Origin: Symsagittifera roscoffensis
Lineage: Eukaryota; Xenacoelomorpha; Acoela; Convolutidae
Assembly (NCBI RefSeq): GCF_963678635.1
Contig: NC_087068.1
Location: forward strand, 45,923,013 to 45,987,012
DNA length: 64,000 bases
Reading direction: 5' to 3'
This document shows positions 10,801 through 24,027 of this stretch, piece after piece. The position numbers were made by a program, and so were the translations under genes. The notes beneath the pieces are model-generated. The model was not told the origin of the DNA and did not search any database. It was given only the letters and a program-made list of their open reading frames with translations. Each line of letters begins with the position of its first letter. Within the stretch, counting starts at the first letter, position 1.

Positions 10801-13762
10801 ACTGAATCCCGACAAGACTTCACAACTTGCTTAAGAGAACGAAGCCGCAATGCTTCATTCCAACAATTCAAAAAACAGAAAAGAAAAGTAGGTAACCGCA
10901 CAGTTCTAACGAGCAAACTGAAGTCCGAAAAGACTTCAGTTCGCCGAAGTGAACATGCGCAATTGCAAATCCCACAGGGTACAGAAGCAGAACTGAAGAC
11001 CGGACAGCCAAAAAATTCCAACTTGCAAACTGAATCCCGACAAGACTTCACAACTTGCTTAAGAGAACGAAGCCGCAATGCTTCATTCCAACATAATCCA
11101 AAAAACAGAAAAGAAAGTAACCGCACAGTTTTAACAAGCAAACTGAAGTCCGAAAAGACTTCACAGTTTGCTGAAGTGAACAAGCGCAATTGCAAATCCC
11201 ACAGGGTATAGAAGCAGAACTGAGGACCGGACAGCCAAAGTTCCAACTTGCAAACTGAAGCCCGACAAAACTTCACAATTTGCTTAAGAGAACGAAGCCG
11301 CAATGCTTCATTCCGATATAATCCAAAAAACAAAAGAAAAGTAGGCAACCGCACAGTTCTAACGAGGAAACTGAAGTCCGAAAAGACTTCAGTTTGCCGA
11401 AGTGAACATGCGCAATTGCAAATCCCACAGGGTACAGAAGCAGAACTGAAGACCGGACAGCCAAAAAATTCCAACTTGCAAACTGAATCCCGACAAGACT
11501 TCACAACTTGCTTAAGAGAACGAAGCCGCAATGCTTCATTCCAACAATTCAAAAAACAGAAAAGAAAAGTAGGTAACCGCACAGTTCTAACGAGCAAACT
11601 GAAGTCCGAAAAGACTTCAGTTCGCCGAAGTGAACATGCGCAATTGCAAATCCCACAGGGTACAGAAGCAGAACTGAAGACCGGACAGCCAAAAAATTCC
11701 AACTTGCAAACTGAATCCCGACAAGACTTCACAACTTGCTTAAGAGAACGAAGCCGCAATGCTTCATTCCAACATAATCCAAAAAACAGAAAAGAAAGTA
11801 ACCGCACAGTTTTAACAAGCAAACTGAAGTCCGAAAAGACTTCACAGTTTGCTGAAGTGAACAAGCGCAATTGCAAATCCCACAGGGTATAGAAGCAGAA
11901 CTGAGGACCGGACAGCCAAAGTTCCAACTTGCAAACTGAAGCCCGACAAAACTTCACAATTTGCTTAAGAGAACGAAGCCGCAATGCTTCATTCCGACAT
12001 AATCCAAAAAACAAAAGAAAAGTAGGCAACCGCACAGTTCTAACGAGCAAACTGAAGTCCGAAAAGACTTCAGTTTGCCGAAGTGAACATGCGCAATTGC
12101 AAATCCCACAGGGTACAGAAGCAGAACTGAAGACCGGACAGCCAAAAAATTCCAACTTGCACACTGAATCCCGACAAGACTTCACAACTTGCTTAAGAGA
12201 ACGAAGCCGCAATGCTTCATTCCAACATAATCCAAAAAACAAAGTAACCGCACAGTTTTAACAAGCAAGCTGAAGTCCGAAAAGACTTCACAGTTAGCTG
12301 AAGTGAACAAGCGCAATTGCAAGTCCCACAGGGTATAGAAGCAGAACTGAGGACCGGACAGCCAAAGTTCCAACTTGCAAACTGAAGCCCGACAAAACTT
12401 CACAATTTGCTTAAGAGAACGAAGCCGCAATGCTTCATTCCGACATAATCCAAAAAACAAAAGAAAAGTAGGCAACCGCACAGTTCTAACGAGCAAACTG
12501 AAGTCCGAAAAGACTTCAGTTTGCCGAAGTGAACATGCGCAATTGCAAATCCCACAGGGTACAGAAGCAGAATTGAAGACCGGACAGCCAAAAAATTCCA
12601 ACTTGCAAACTGAATCCCGACAAGACTTCACAACTTGCTTAAGAGAACGAAGCCGCAATGCTTCATTCCAACAATTCAAAAAACAGAAAAGAAAAGTAGG
12701 TAACCGCACAGTTCTAACGAGCAAACTGAAGTCCGAAAAGACTTCAGTTCGCCGAAGTGAACATGCGCAATTGCAAATCCCACAGGGTACAGAAGCAGAA
12801 CTGAAGACCGGACAGCCAAAAAATTCCAACTTGCAAACTGAATCCCGACAAGACTTCACAACTTGCTTAAGAGAACGAAGCCGCAATGCTTCATTCCAAC
12901 ATAATCCAAAAAACAGAAAAGAAAGTAACCGCACAGTTCTAACAAGCAAACTGAAGTCCGAAAAGACTTCACAGTTTGCTGAAGTGAACAAGCGCAATTG
13001 CAAATCCCACAGGGTATAGAAGCAGAACTGAGGACCGGACAGCCAAAGTTCCAACTTGCAGACTGAAGCCCGACAAAACTTCACAATTTGCTTAAGAGAA
13101 CGAAGCCGCAATGCTTCAGTCCGACATAATCCAAAAAACAAAAGAAAAGTAGGCAACCGAACAGTTCTAACGAGCAAACTGAAGTCCGAAAAGACTTCAG
13201 TTTGCCGAAGTGAACATGCGCAATTGCAAATCCCACAGGGTACAGAAGCAGAACTGAAGACCAGACAGCCAAAAAATTCCAACTTGCAAACTGAATCCCG
13301 ACAAGACTTCACAACTTGCTTAAGAGAACGAAGCCGCAATGCTTCATTCCAACAATTCAAAAAACAGAAAAGAAAAGTAGGTAACCGCACAGTTCTAACG
13401 AGCAAACTGAAGTCCGAAAAGACTTCACAGTTTGCTGAAGTGAACAAGCGCAATTGCAAATCCCACAGGGTACAGAAGCAGAACTGAGGACCGGACAGCC
13501 AAAGTTCCAACTTGCAAACTGAATCCCGACAAGACTTCACAACTTGCTTAAGAGAACGAAGCCGCAATGCTTCATTCCAACACAACTCAAAAAACAGACA
13601 AGAAAAGAAGGTAACCGCACAGTTCTAACAAGCAAACTGAAGTCCGAAAAGACTTCACAGTTTGATGAAGTGAACAAGCGCAATTGCAAATCCCACAGGG
13701 TATAGAAGCAGAACTGAGGACCGGTCAGCCATAAAGTTCCAACAAAAAGTCCCGACAAAATA
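7802..13762. repeat. 227-bp satellite array with 681-bp trimeric higher-order unit
   Basis: The marker GAAGCCGCAATGCTTCATTCC recurs about every 227 bp from about 7880 to 13560, giving roughly 26 monomers. Each monomer is itself a diverged dimer of two ~113-bp halves. Each half contains an inverted repeat such as GCAAACTGAAGTC-cgaaaa-GACTTC(AC)AGTTTGC. Variants alternate (ACAGTTTGCTGAAG versus AGTTTGCCGAAG; AAAAAATTCC versus AAAGTTCC) so that near-identical blocks recur every 681 bp, for example from 10567, 11248 and 11929, and again from 12375 and 13056. The array is open in several frames on both strands (591, 837 and 467 codons on minus), but these readings follow from the low stop density of the monomer and are not protein-like. 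The array abuts the 5' end of the SAMD3-like gene. Confidence 0.93.
12046..12077. repeat. Example of the conserved satellite hairpin
   Basis: Here the two arms GCAAACTGAAGTC and GACTTCAGTTTGC are perfect reverse complements (13 bp) around a 6-nt CGAAAA loop. The same hairpin recurs in every monomer; in the sister half-monomers a 2-nt AC bulge interrupts one arm. This is the best-preserved representative I checked. Confidence 0.8.
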
Positions 13763-13779
13763 AGTAAATATTTTAGGGG

Positions 13780-16700
13780 AGGCCCCACTTTGAGCAAAAA
13801 CGCTTTGAAATGACATGTTAGGTGGGGTGAAAAGGCGTTTTTTGAATACTGATACCAAATCGGACGCTTAAACGGCCAGATTCATTCATGTATGAATTTC
13901 CAGCTCATCAAGTTATCTAGGGTAGCCAACCGGTATCCTTGAAAATGAAAAAAAAATCATGCACAAGAAAATTGTTACCGCGAGTGACAGAAAAACATAA
14001 CTTGTTTCACAGAGAGACCCTAAACCGAACTTAAATGTCTTTTGGCCTACCGCAGAATAGCGTGAGAACAATTTCTAAAAGTTTAAATAATGTCTTTGCT
14101 CCAACTAATAGACAAATAAGGATAGATACTTTTGATGATTTTTCCATTTTTTGAAACTATCTTGTTTTTTCTATTGAATGAGACAAATAGAAGTAAAATA
14201 AACCTTTAGAAATCAAACTCACGCTAATCTGCGGTACGCCAGAACAAAATTGGTCTCCATATAGTGCCTCTCTATAAATCGACTTGTTTTTCTGTCGCTC
14301 TAACAATTTTTTTTTGCTTATGACATTTTTCATTTTACTAGATAACCTGATGAGCTGAAAGTTCATCCAAGAAACAACCCGACCATGCTAACGACCGATT
14401 TGTCATCAACTCTCAGAAAAATGATATAAACCATACCTAACATGTCATGTCAACTCTGGTACTTTTGTAAATTTTTTCCCATTGTTTTTCGAACCTACGT
14501 TTTTTCTGAAAGTTGGAACCTAAAAACAAGCCAAAAAAACTGGAAGTCATACTCGCGCTAGTCTTCAGTATGCTAGAAAGCATTTCATCTCATCATAGCG
14601 CTTCTCTATGAAAAAAAATAGGTTTTTTCTATAGCGCTGTATTAAATTTGTTGCGCATGACTTTTTTCATTTTCACGGATAACTCTAGGCTATCCTAGAT
14701 AATCTGATGAGCTGAAAGTTCATCCATGAATCAACCTAATCATACTATAGACTGAATTGTCATCAACTCTCAGAAAGAGGATTTTAACCCGACCTAACAA
14801 GTCAGGTGAATTCTGGTACTTTTAAGATTCTTCCCTGTTGTTTTTCGAACCTATCTTGTTTTTGCTTTAAGTTGGAAACTAGAATCAAGCCTGAAACCCC
14901 CAGGAATAATACTCGTGCTAGTCTGCATTAAACTATAAAACAATTCGTCTCAATACAGCGCTTCTCTATTATTAAGTTTTTAGGTTTTTTTTCTATAGAG
15001 CTGTAACAAATTTTTAGCGCATAACTTTTTTCATTTTCACGGATACCTGTGTACTACTATAGATAACTTGATGACCTGAAAGTTCATTCATGAATCAATC
15101 CATTCAGATTAACAAACGAAATTGCATCAATTTTCAGAAGAAGGCTATTCACCCTACCTAAATGGTCGTGTCAGCTGAGCTTCGAAAAAACAATGCTATA
15201 AAAACGAACTTTCTATAGCGCTGTATGGAAGTTTTTGTGGATGACTTTTTATTTTCACGGATAACTCTAGGCTATCCTAGATAATCTGATGAGCTGAAAA
15301 ATCATCCATGAATCAACCTGACCATGCTAACGACTGAATTTTCATCAAAACCCGATTTTAGCCCGACCTAAAAAGTCATGTGAATTCTGGTACTGTTGAT
15401 GATTTTCCCCCTTGTTTTTCGAACATATCTTGTTTTTTTTCGGTCGGCCGGCACAAAGACACAAAATTCAAATCACTCGAAAAGATATTCACGCTAGTCT
15501 GGGATACGCGAAAAAGCATTTGGGCTCGATATTGTGCTTTTGTTTAAAACCAATTGTTTTTCTGTCGTAACCTATGACAAAATTATTGCGCATGATTTTT
15601 TTTTCAGTTTCACGGATACATGTAGGCTACCCTAGATAATTTGATGAGCTGAAAATTCAGCCAAGATTTTTTCTGGCTACGCTCACGACGGAATCGGAAC
15701 CAAATCCTAGAAAGAGGGTATTTACCCTAGCTAGCATGTCATGTCAACTCTGGTACTCTTGATGATTCTTTCTCATTGTTTTTCGAACCTAACTTGTTTC
15801 TCATAAGCTGGAAATAGAAAAACGACTGAACCCCAAGAAGTCATACTCACATTAGTCAGCGTTATGCTACGAAGCATTTTGGCTCAATATAGGACTTCTC
15901 TATAGGAAATAGTTAGATTTTTTCTGTGCCGCTCTGTAACAAAATTTTTGGGCACGATTTTTCCATTTTCACGGATACCTGTGGGCTACGCTAAATAACT
16001 TGATGAGCTCTAAGTTCATTCATGTATCAATCCAGCATTAATGAGGACCAATTTGACATCAAATTTAGGAAAAAAGCTATTTACCCTACCTAAATTGTCA
16101 TGTCAACTCAGGTTCGAAGAACAAGGGGAAAAATCATCAGAAGTATCAGAGTTGACATCACATGTTAGGTTGGGTCAATTGTTATAGAGAGCGATAGAAA
16201 AAACCCACATTTTTTGAAGAGAAGCAGTATATTGAGCCGAAACGCATTCTAGCATACTGCAAACTATCGTGAATATGATTTTTAGGGGTTTCAGGCATGT
16301 GCCATTGTTCCAATTTATAGAAAAAAAACTACGTTCGAAAAACAAGGGGAAAAATTATCTAAAACAACCAGAGTAGACATGACAAGTCAGCTAAGATAAA
16401 CAGCCTTTTTCTAAAAACTGATGGAACATTTTGGTCGTCAACATGAAAGGATTGACTCATGAATGAACTTTAAGCTCATTGAGCTATCTAGGGTAGCCTA
16501 CAAGTATCCGTGAAAATGAAAAAAATTCATGCGCAAAATTTTTTTTACAGAGAGCGACACAAAATAGCTAAATAATTTAAAAAAGAGGCCCTACTTTGAG
16601 CACAAACGCCTTTAAGCAAACTGCAAATTTTCGTCAAAAGGATTTTCAGGCATATGTCTTTGTTCCAACTACAGAAAAACCGAAAAATAATCGAAAAACA

Positions 16701-17110
16701 AGGGGGGAAAATCATCAGAAGTACCAGAGTTGAGATGACAAGTCAGCTAAGATAAATAGCCTTTTCTGAAAACTGATGCCACATCGGTCGTCAACAGGAC
16801 TGGATTGATCCATGACTGAACTTTAGGCTCATCGAGCTATCTAGGGTAGCCTACAAGTATCCGTGAAAATGGAAAAAAAAACTGCGCAAGAAATTTGTAA
16901 CAGAGAGCGACAGAAAAAACTCAATTTTTTTGAAGAGAAGCCCAATATTAGTCGAAACGCTTTCTAGCATACTACAAACTATCGTGAACATGATTTTAGG
17001 GGTTTCAGGAATGTGTCTTTGTTCCAACTTACAGAAACACCAAGATAAGTTCGAAAAACAAGGGGGGAAAATCATCAAATATACCAGAGTTGACATGACA
17101 ATTTAGTTAG
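13780..17110. repeat. ~360-bp repeat array with orientation switches
   Basis: Landmarks such as GATGAGCTGAAAGTTCATCCATGAATCAACC and GTTTTTCGAACCTA recur at about 14348, 14703, 15070, 15287, 15640 and 16003 in one orientation. Their reverse complements appear at about 13883, 16121, 16333, 16455, 16695, 16810 and 17050. The block between about 14.0 and 16.11 kb is therefore inverted relative to both flanks. The usual spacing is about 355-365 bp, with shorter units near 15.18-15.29 kb. Copies are clearly diverged. The short open frames here (for example 14157-14366 and 16851-17096) are incidental. Confidence 0.8.
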
Positions 17111-18100
17111 GTTGTACAATAGGTTATGGGAAAACGATATCTAACCGATCATTATTATGGTTTAAAGGATTGCATTTTCAGTTTTATATTACCTAGGATG
17201 CCTTATAGACACTTGTTAAAATGGTACACAAATCAGGCGCGATATTTCAGTCTGATAGTGATAAAAAAAGCAAATCAAACCATAAGTTGCTTCCTCCTTC
17301 TCAAGACTTAAGCAGAACATATCAAATATGAGAATGATAGCATTAAAATGTGCTCATAGGAGTACTGTCACGGGGGAAAAATCAGAAACGAGAAGGCCTA
17401 TTAAAACAAGGTGTGATCGAAACTCATTATACTTATGTATTCATTAAATTTAAACAATATAAAGAATCCAGTACGTGTTAGCAGACATTCATTCTTGAGA
17501 GTTTGCAACTTCGTTCTTTTTTATCAATTGAGATATATGCCGAATGATCCGCGAAAACAATACTGATCGTACAACTCGGATAGACAGATACGAATCATCT
17601 TGAAGGTTACTGCTCAGCAACTGAATAGATTCATCAAAAATGATTAAATAAAAAAACATTCTTCATAGTACAGTTCCTCCGAAGTAGGCTCTTCTAACGT
17701 TGTTTTTCGATATTCTTCTTGATGCGTTGTAATGACTTAAGTAATTGTAAAATAAGCTCGACATAATTGCATGGATAGAGGTCAGCCATATCCAATTCTA
17801 AGCATATAATGCAGTGCTACATTTCGATTGAATCTGAAAATTACGAACAAATTAGGCCGACGCTAATACAACACAAACACTGAAACAACTCATGTAAACA
17901 TGTCTCCACATTATTGATATTCAAAAAATATTCAATTTCAACAAGAGCAGGTTTAACACCCAAACCAAAACATCGGCATATTATTGACATAAAATGTAAA
18001 GTTTTTGAAGTTAAGAGGCAAACAACATCATCCCAACTGTAGCAAATCAGTTTATGTTATTCGTATAGACATATCAACAAACAGGTTGCAAAAAAAAAAC
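17111..18100. other. Apparently single-copy AT-rich spacer
   Basis: I see no repeat landmark of the neighbouring arrays and no credible gene. A 61-codon plus frame at 17126-17311 has no recognisable features. Confidence 0.4.
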
Positions 18101-18109
18101 AGATTTATA

Positions 18110-19540
18110 AAATTTTAGGCTAGCTGATGGACCCAGGAGCCCCAAAAATGTTTTTTTTTTTTACTTGTAAAAACATATCGCGACAACCACATCGAAATAT
18201 GGGTTGTTTCGTATACCAAAAGGAAGCTCTATTACTGTTATGACCATAGCTTTAAACAGATTGCAAAGAAATTTAAGTTGAATCAAAAATTTAAGCCATT
18301 CTTAGGAGCGAGCCTGAAGCCCGAAAAAAAGGGCTTTTTTACTTAAAAAAAATTATATCGTCACACTCACTTCGAATTACGGAACGTTTTATACATCAAA
18401 ATGAAGCTCTGTTATGGTACTTCCGAAAGCTATAAATAGATATCAAAAAAAAACATTGTAAAACCAAAATGTTAGCCAATCTTAGGAGCGAGCCAGAAGC
18501 CGAAAAAAGGTATTTTTTTAACTAAAAAAATTATATCGTCACACTCACTTCGAATTACGGAACGTTTTCAACATCAAAATGAAGCTCTGTTATGGTACTT
18601 CCGAAAGCTATAAATAGATATCAAAAAAAAACATTATAAAACTAAAATTTTAGCCAATCTTAGGAGCGAGCCAAAAGCCCGAAAAAAGGTGTTTTTTTAC
18701 TTAAAAAAAAATATATCGTCATTTTCACGTCGAATTTAGAAACGTTTTATATATCAAAATTCAGCTCTGTTATTGGTCTTGCGAATGCTATAAACAGATA
18801 GCAAAAAATAATAATATAAAACAAAATTTTAGGCTAATCTTAGGAGCGAGCCATAAGCCCGAAAAAATGTTTTTTTTACTTAAAAAAAATATATCGTCAC
18901 ACTCACTTCGAATTACGGAACGTTTTATACATCAAAATGAAGCTCTGTTATGGTACTTCCGAAAGCTATAAATAGATATCAAAAAAAAACATTGTAAAAC
19001 AAAAATTTTAGCCAATCTTAGGAGCGAGCCAGAAGCCCGAAAAAAGGTGTTTTTTTTTACTAAAAAAAAATATATCGCCACATTCACGTCGAATTTAGAA
19101 ACGTTTTATATATCAAAATTCAGCTCTGTTATTGGTCTTGCGAATGCTATAAACAGATAGCAAAAAATAATAATATAAAACAAAATTTTAAGCTAATCTT
19201 AGGAGCGAGCCATAAGCCCGAAAAAATGTTTTTTTTACTTAAAAAAAATATATCGTCACATTCACTTCGAAGAAAGAAACATTTTATAAATCAACATTGG
19301 GCTCTGTTGTTGTTCTTGTGATGGCTATAAACAGATTGCGAAAAATATTAAGAAAAAATGAAAATTTAAGTCAATCTTTGGAGCGAGCCCGAAGCCCGAA
19401 AAAAAGTAACATTTTACTTTAAAAAATGATATCGTTACCTTCCCTTCGAATTTAGGAGCGTATTTTATATCAAAATTAAGCTCTGTTATTCCTCTGTTGA
19501 TGGCAAAAAACTGATTTGAAAACTAATAATTTTTAACATT
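18110..19540. repeat. ~180-bp tandem repeat array
   Basis: The phrase CTTAGGAGCGAGCC followed by AGAAGCCCGAAAAAA recurs at about 18300, 18480, 18660, 18840, 19018, 19200 and 19378 (the last begins CTTTGGAGCGAGCC). This gives a ~180-bp period. Each unit then has an A/T homopolymer tract, a TATATCGTCAC block and a TCAAAATGAAGCTCTGTTATGG block. Two alternating unit types (TTCGAATTACGGAACG versus GTCGAATTTAGAAACG) suggest a short dimeric higher-order pattern. Confidence 0.85.
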
Positions 19541-22500
19541 TCTATGACACAAAATCTGTGCCAAGCAGGGATTTTGAAAAAATTGGGTTTTTTTTTTTGA
19601 AAACTAATATCTTCATAACCACGCTGAGTTTAGAAACGTATTATACATCAAAAATCAGCCCTGTTGCAGTTCTAACGATTGCAACAAATTGCAGAAAAAA
19701 TACTGAATACTTTATAAGAAAAAATGTGCAGAATATTTTTTGAAGCGATATTTGAGGCCAAATACGGTCCCCCAAACTGACCTTATGGTCTTTTTCATCC
19801 AGAAACATAGCTGTTAACGCACATCTATAACAAAACTGAATGCGTATCAACCAGTTGCGACATTTTTTTCTGGATATCTCATCCCTGAAACATTTTTGAA
19901 AGAAAAACTGTGAAATTTTTTTTAGGGTAGGCAAACATAAAAAGTGCACACCCAAAGCAGCAAGTCGAAATGACAGTTTTTAAAAACTTTTTTTTTTTTC
20001 AATTTGGGTAATTTTCATGCATCGAATTAAGTTCTTTAACTAGAATTACGAATGAAATACTATAGTTCAGCGACAGAATAGACTATTTCAACCGTAAAAT
20101 CCTGAAAAAATGATACATCGTGCAATAAACATTAGAAAAAAACCTGAAAAATCGGGTTGTACCTCGCCCAACTAACCATTCTGCAACTTCAATGATTACC
20201 CTGCTAACAATCAATGAGTTTAGGAAATGTTACTGTCCCAATAGTATCAGAGTTGTATAAAAACAAGAAAACTATGGCATAATTTAAAGAAAATATCGAT
20301 GAAAATTATCAACACTAGAAAACAATATCGAAATTAACACGCCGTTTTGAGGATTTTAAACTCTTCAATTTGAAGTTTATAAAAATTAACAGCGCGAGAC
20401 GAGCAGTAAAAGTGTCTTCGAAATTGAGAACCGGGCAAGAGCACAAAAATAACCTAAGATGAACAATTGAAGCCAATCTTAGGAGAGAGCCTGAAGCCCG
20501 AAAAAAATTTTTTTTTTTAAATTCAATAATTTATATCGTCACAATCACTTCGATTTTGCACTCATTTTATATAACAAAATTAAGTTCCACTATTGTATCT
20601 CCGATAGCTTTTAACTTATTACAAAAATCACTAATATAACATTAAAATTGAAGCCAATCTTTGGAGCGAGCCGGAAGCCCGAAAAAAGGAAAATTTTTCA
20701 TTAAAAAAACATATCGTCACATTCCCTTCGATTTTAGGAGCCTCTCATATACCAACATTAAGCTCTTTCATTCATCTGTCATGGCAAAACCTGATTTGAA
20801 AACCAATAGGTTGTCACAACTCTATGGCACAAAACCTGGATTAAGCAAGGATTTTGAAAAATTGTGATTTTTTAAAAAAAATTAATAGTTTCACAACCAC
20901 CCTGAGTTTAATAATGTAACACAAAAAAATTTAAGCCTTCGAAAAATTTCTAACAATTGCAAAAAACACAGCAGAGAAAATACTCAGTACTTTTTCATAT
21001 ATAGGGCAGAAGATTTTTGAAGCAATATTTCAGGCCAGATCAGGCCGCCCAAACTGACCTTTTCAATTTTTTCATCCAGAAATATTGCTGTTAACGGACT
21101 TCTCTAACAGCACTGAAATTGAAATAATCACTTGCCAAATCAGTGTCCTGGATAGTTTCAGCAGTGAAAATTTTTTGTAATAAACTCTCAATTTTTTTGG
21201 GGGTAGGCAAACACAAAAAGTGCACACACAAAGCGGCGTCACGAATTGACTGTTTTTGAAAACCTTGATTTTTTTTTCAATTTTCGATAACTTCCATGCA
21301 TCGAACTATAATCTGTAACTGAAATGACGAGTAAGATACTATATTTTAGCAATGAAATAGACTCTTTCAACCGAAAAATTATGAAAAAATGATATCACTT
21401 GCTATGAACTTCATAGAAACCTGGAAAATCGGGTTATACCTCGCCCAACTAACCATTCTTAACTTAAATCACTTCCTTCTTAACAATCAAAGAGCGTAGA
21501 AAATCTTACGGCCTCAACTGCACCAGAGTTGTATAAAAACAAGAAAATTATGGCACAATTTGAAGAATTTATCGATGAAAATTATCGACACTTGAAAACT
21601 ATATCGAAACTAACACGACGTTTTGAGAATTGTAATCGCTCCAATTGAAGATCTGAAAAACTCAACAACTTGAGAGTCGCAAAACAAGTTTCGTTCAAAT
21701 AACAGGGCAAGAGCAAAAAATTAACCTAAAACGTACAATTGAAATCAATCTTAGGAGAGAGCCTGAAGCCCGAATTTTTTTTTTATAAAAAAAATATTAT
21801 CGTCACAAGCACCTCGAATTTAGAAACGTTTTTTATATCAAACTTAAGCTCTACTAATGCTACTCCGATACCTATTAACAGATTGCAAAAATCATCAGAG
21901 TAAAAATAAAGATGAAGCCAATCTTTGGAGCGAGCCGGAAGCCCGATTATTTTTTCTTCTTAAAAAACGTATATCGTCCCAAGCACTTCGATTTTAGACA
22001 CGTTTTTTTGTATCAAATTTAAGCTCTCCTACTGCTACTCCGACATCTATCAACAGACATTAAAAGTCATCAGAGTAAAATTGAAGCCAATTTTTGGAAG
22101 CCAACAGCTTCAAAATGATAAAATTGAAGCCAATTTTTGGAGCAAGCCGGAAGCCCGAAAAGAAGTAATTTTTTACTTAAAAAAACCATATCGTCACATT
22201 TCCTTCGGAATAGGAGTGTATTATATACCCAAATCTAGCTCTAATAATTTTCTGTCAATGGCAAAAAAAAAATTTGAAAATTGTTTTCTTAACTCTATGA
22301 TACAAAACCTGCGACAGTTTTTTTTCAATTAAAATCTTCGCAACCACGCTGAGATTAGCAACGTACTAGATATCAAAAGTAGCCCTTTTGAAATTCTAAC
22401 GATTGAGTTTTTTTAATATGAAAGGCAGAACATTTTTTGAAGCGATATTTCATGCTAAATCAGGCCCTCAAACTGACATTATGAATTGTTTCATCCAAAA

Positions 22501-23512
22501 ATATTGCTGTTAACACACTTCTATAACAGAACTGAATACGTATCAACCAGTTGCGATATTTTTTCTAGATATTTTCATCCCTGAAAAAATTTTGTAAAAA
22601 AAATCAATTTTTTTTGGGGTAGACAAACGCAAAAAGTGCGCACCTAAAACGGCATGTCAATTTGACTGTTTGTTTTTTAAATTTCGATTTTTTTATTTTG
22701 ATAGTTTTCAAATTTGGCCATTTCTTAATTAGTTTAGGAAAATTAACCTTCTTGTACACATCAAAGTTGCATAAAAACAAGAAATAATTGAGAGCAGAAT
22801 TCGATCAGCTGTTCAAACCGCATTGTTGTTTATCTAATATACACATATCACAAACAGAGTGTTCAAAAACGATCTATTTTTTTTATTCATTACTACAATA
22901 GCTCAAAACTTTTAAAAAACCATTAATTGGAAATTGCTAAAAAAAACGAAAATTAATTGGAACGCACCAGACCGTGAAAAAAAAATTGCTCACTAGAAAA
23001 CTATATCGACAGACAAACTCACTATAAATGTTTCTCAACAAAGCAAAACTAGCTCTGTAATTTCGATTTTTTTTTATTTTGATAATTTTCAAATTTGGCC
23101 GTTTGTCAAGTAGTTTAGGAAATTTAACTTTCTTGCACACATCAAGGTTGCATGAAAACAAGAAATATCCGGTTAAAATTTGAAGTTCCAACGATTGAGT
23201 TTTTTTGATATGAAAGGCAGAACATTTTTTGAAGCAATATTTCATGCTAAATCAGGCCCTCAAATTGACCTTATGAATTGTTTCATCCAGAAATATTGCT
23301 GTTAACACACTTCTATAACAGTACTGAATACGTATCAACCAGTGGCGATATTTTTTTTCTTTATAATTTCATCCCTGAAAGAATTTTGTAAAAAAAAAAT
23401 TTCAATTTTGTTGGGGTAGGCAAACACAAAAAGTGCGCACCTAAGTTTAACCTTCTTGCACACGTCAAAGTTGCTTGAAATTAAGAAATAACCGAGAGCA
23501 AATTTCGAACAG
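19541..23512. repeat. Complex satellite: ~1.27-kb units carrying single ~180-bp monomers
   Basis: Blocks seen once between monomers recur at long spacing. GGCAAGAGCA...CAATCTTAGGAGAGAGCCTGAAGCCCG appears near 20430 and again near 21704. TTTCATCCAGAAATATTGCTGTTAAC-type text appears near 19795, 21075, 22490 and 23285. GAACATTTTTTGAAGC-ATATTTCATGC appears near 22432 and 23220. The ~180-bp monomer recurs at about 20465, 20655, 21740, 21918 and 22130. The last part (22.7-23.5 kb) is a partial, rearranged unit. No gene is seen. Confidence 0.75.
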
Positions 23513-23513
23513 C

Positions 23514-23900
23514 ATACATACATACATACATACATACATACATACATACATACATACATACATACATACATACATACATACATACATACATACATACATA
23601 CATACATACATAAATACATACATACATACATACATACATACATACATACATACATACATACATACATACATACATACATACATACATACATACATACATA
23701 CATACATACATACATACATACATACATACATACATACATACATACATACATACATACATACATACATACATACATACATACATACATACATACATACATA
23801 CATACATACATACATACATACATACATACATACATACATACATACATACATACATACATACATACATACAAACATACATACAAAAATACATACATACAAA
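23514..23900. repeat. (CATA)n microsatellite, about 390 bp
   Basis: A nearly pure tetranucleotide tract of about 95 CATA units. There is one interruption near 23611 (TAAATA), and the 3' edge degenerates (ACAAACATA, CAAAAATA). All frames across it are open because the repeat lacks stops, so the 144-211-codon readings are artefacts. It directly abuts the partial satellite unit. Confidence 0.97.
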
Positions 23901-24027
23901 TATACTTAGAAAAATCTTTATCACTTATATGGTTGAACTGAAAATTTGATAGGTGGGCTACGAGATCCAATGTTTATCTCAAATAACCTTATTCCTGTTT
24001 AGTTAAATGCATTCCTAAATATTTTTA

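Noticed and set aside
7802..13762. Regular repeats with hairpins resembling a CRISPR array
   Set aside because: Units are contiguous 227-bp satellites without unique spacers, in an intron-containing eukaryotic genome.
7952..13797. Long open frames of 467-837 codons (minus) and 110-214 codons (plus) in the satellite
   Set aside because: They are translations of a tandem repeat that happens to lack stops; the same text appears in different frames in successive monomers and shows no protein-like conservation.
23335..23970. Open frames over the CATA tract (144-211 codons)
   Set aside because: Periodic Tyr-Val-Cys-Met or Ile-His-Thr-Tyr translations of a tetranucleotide repeat.
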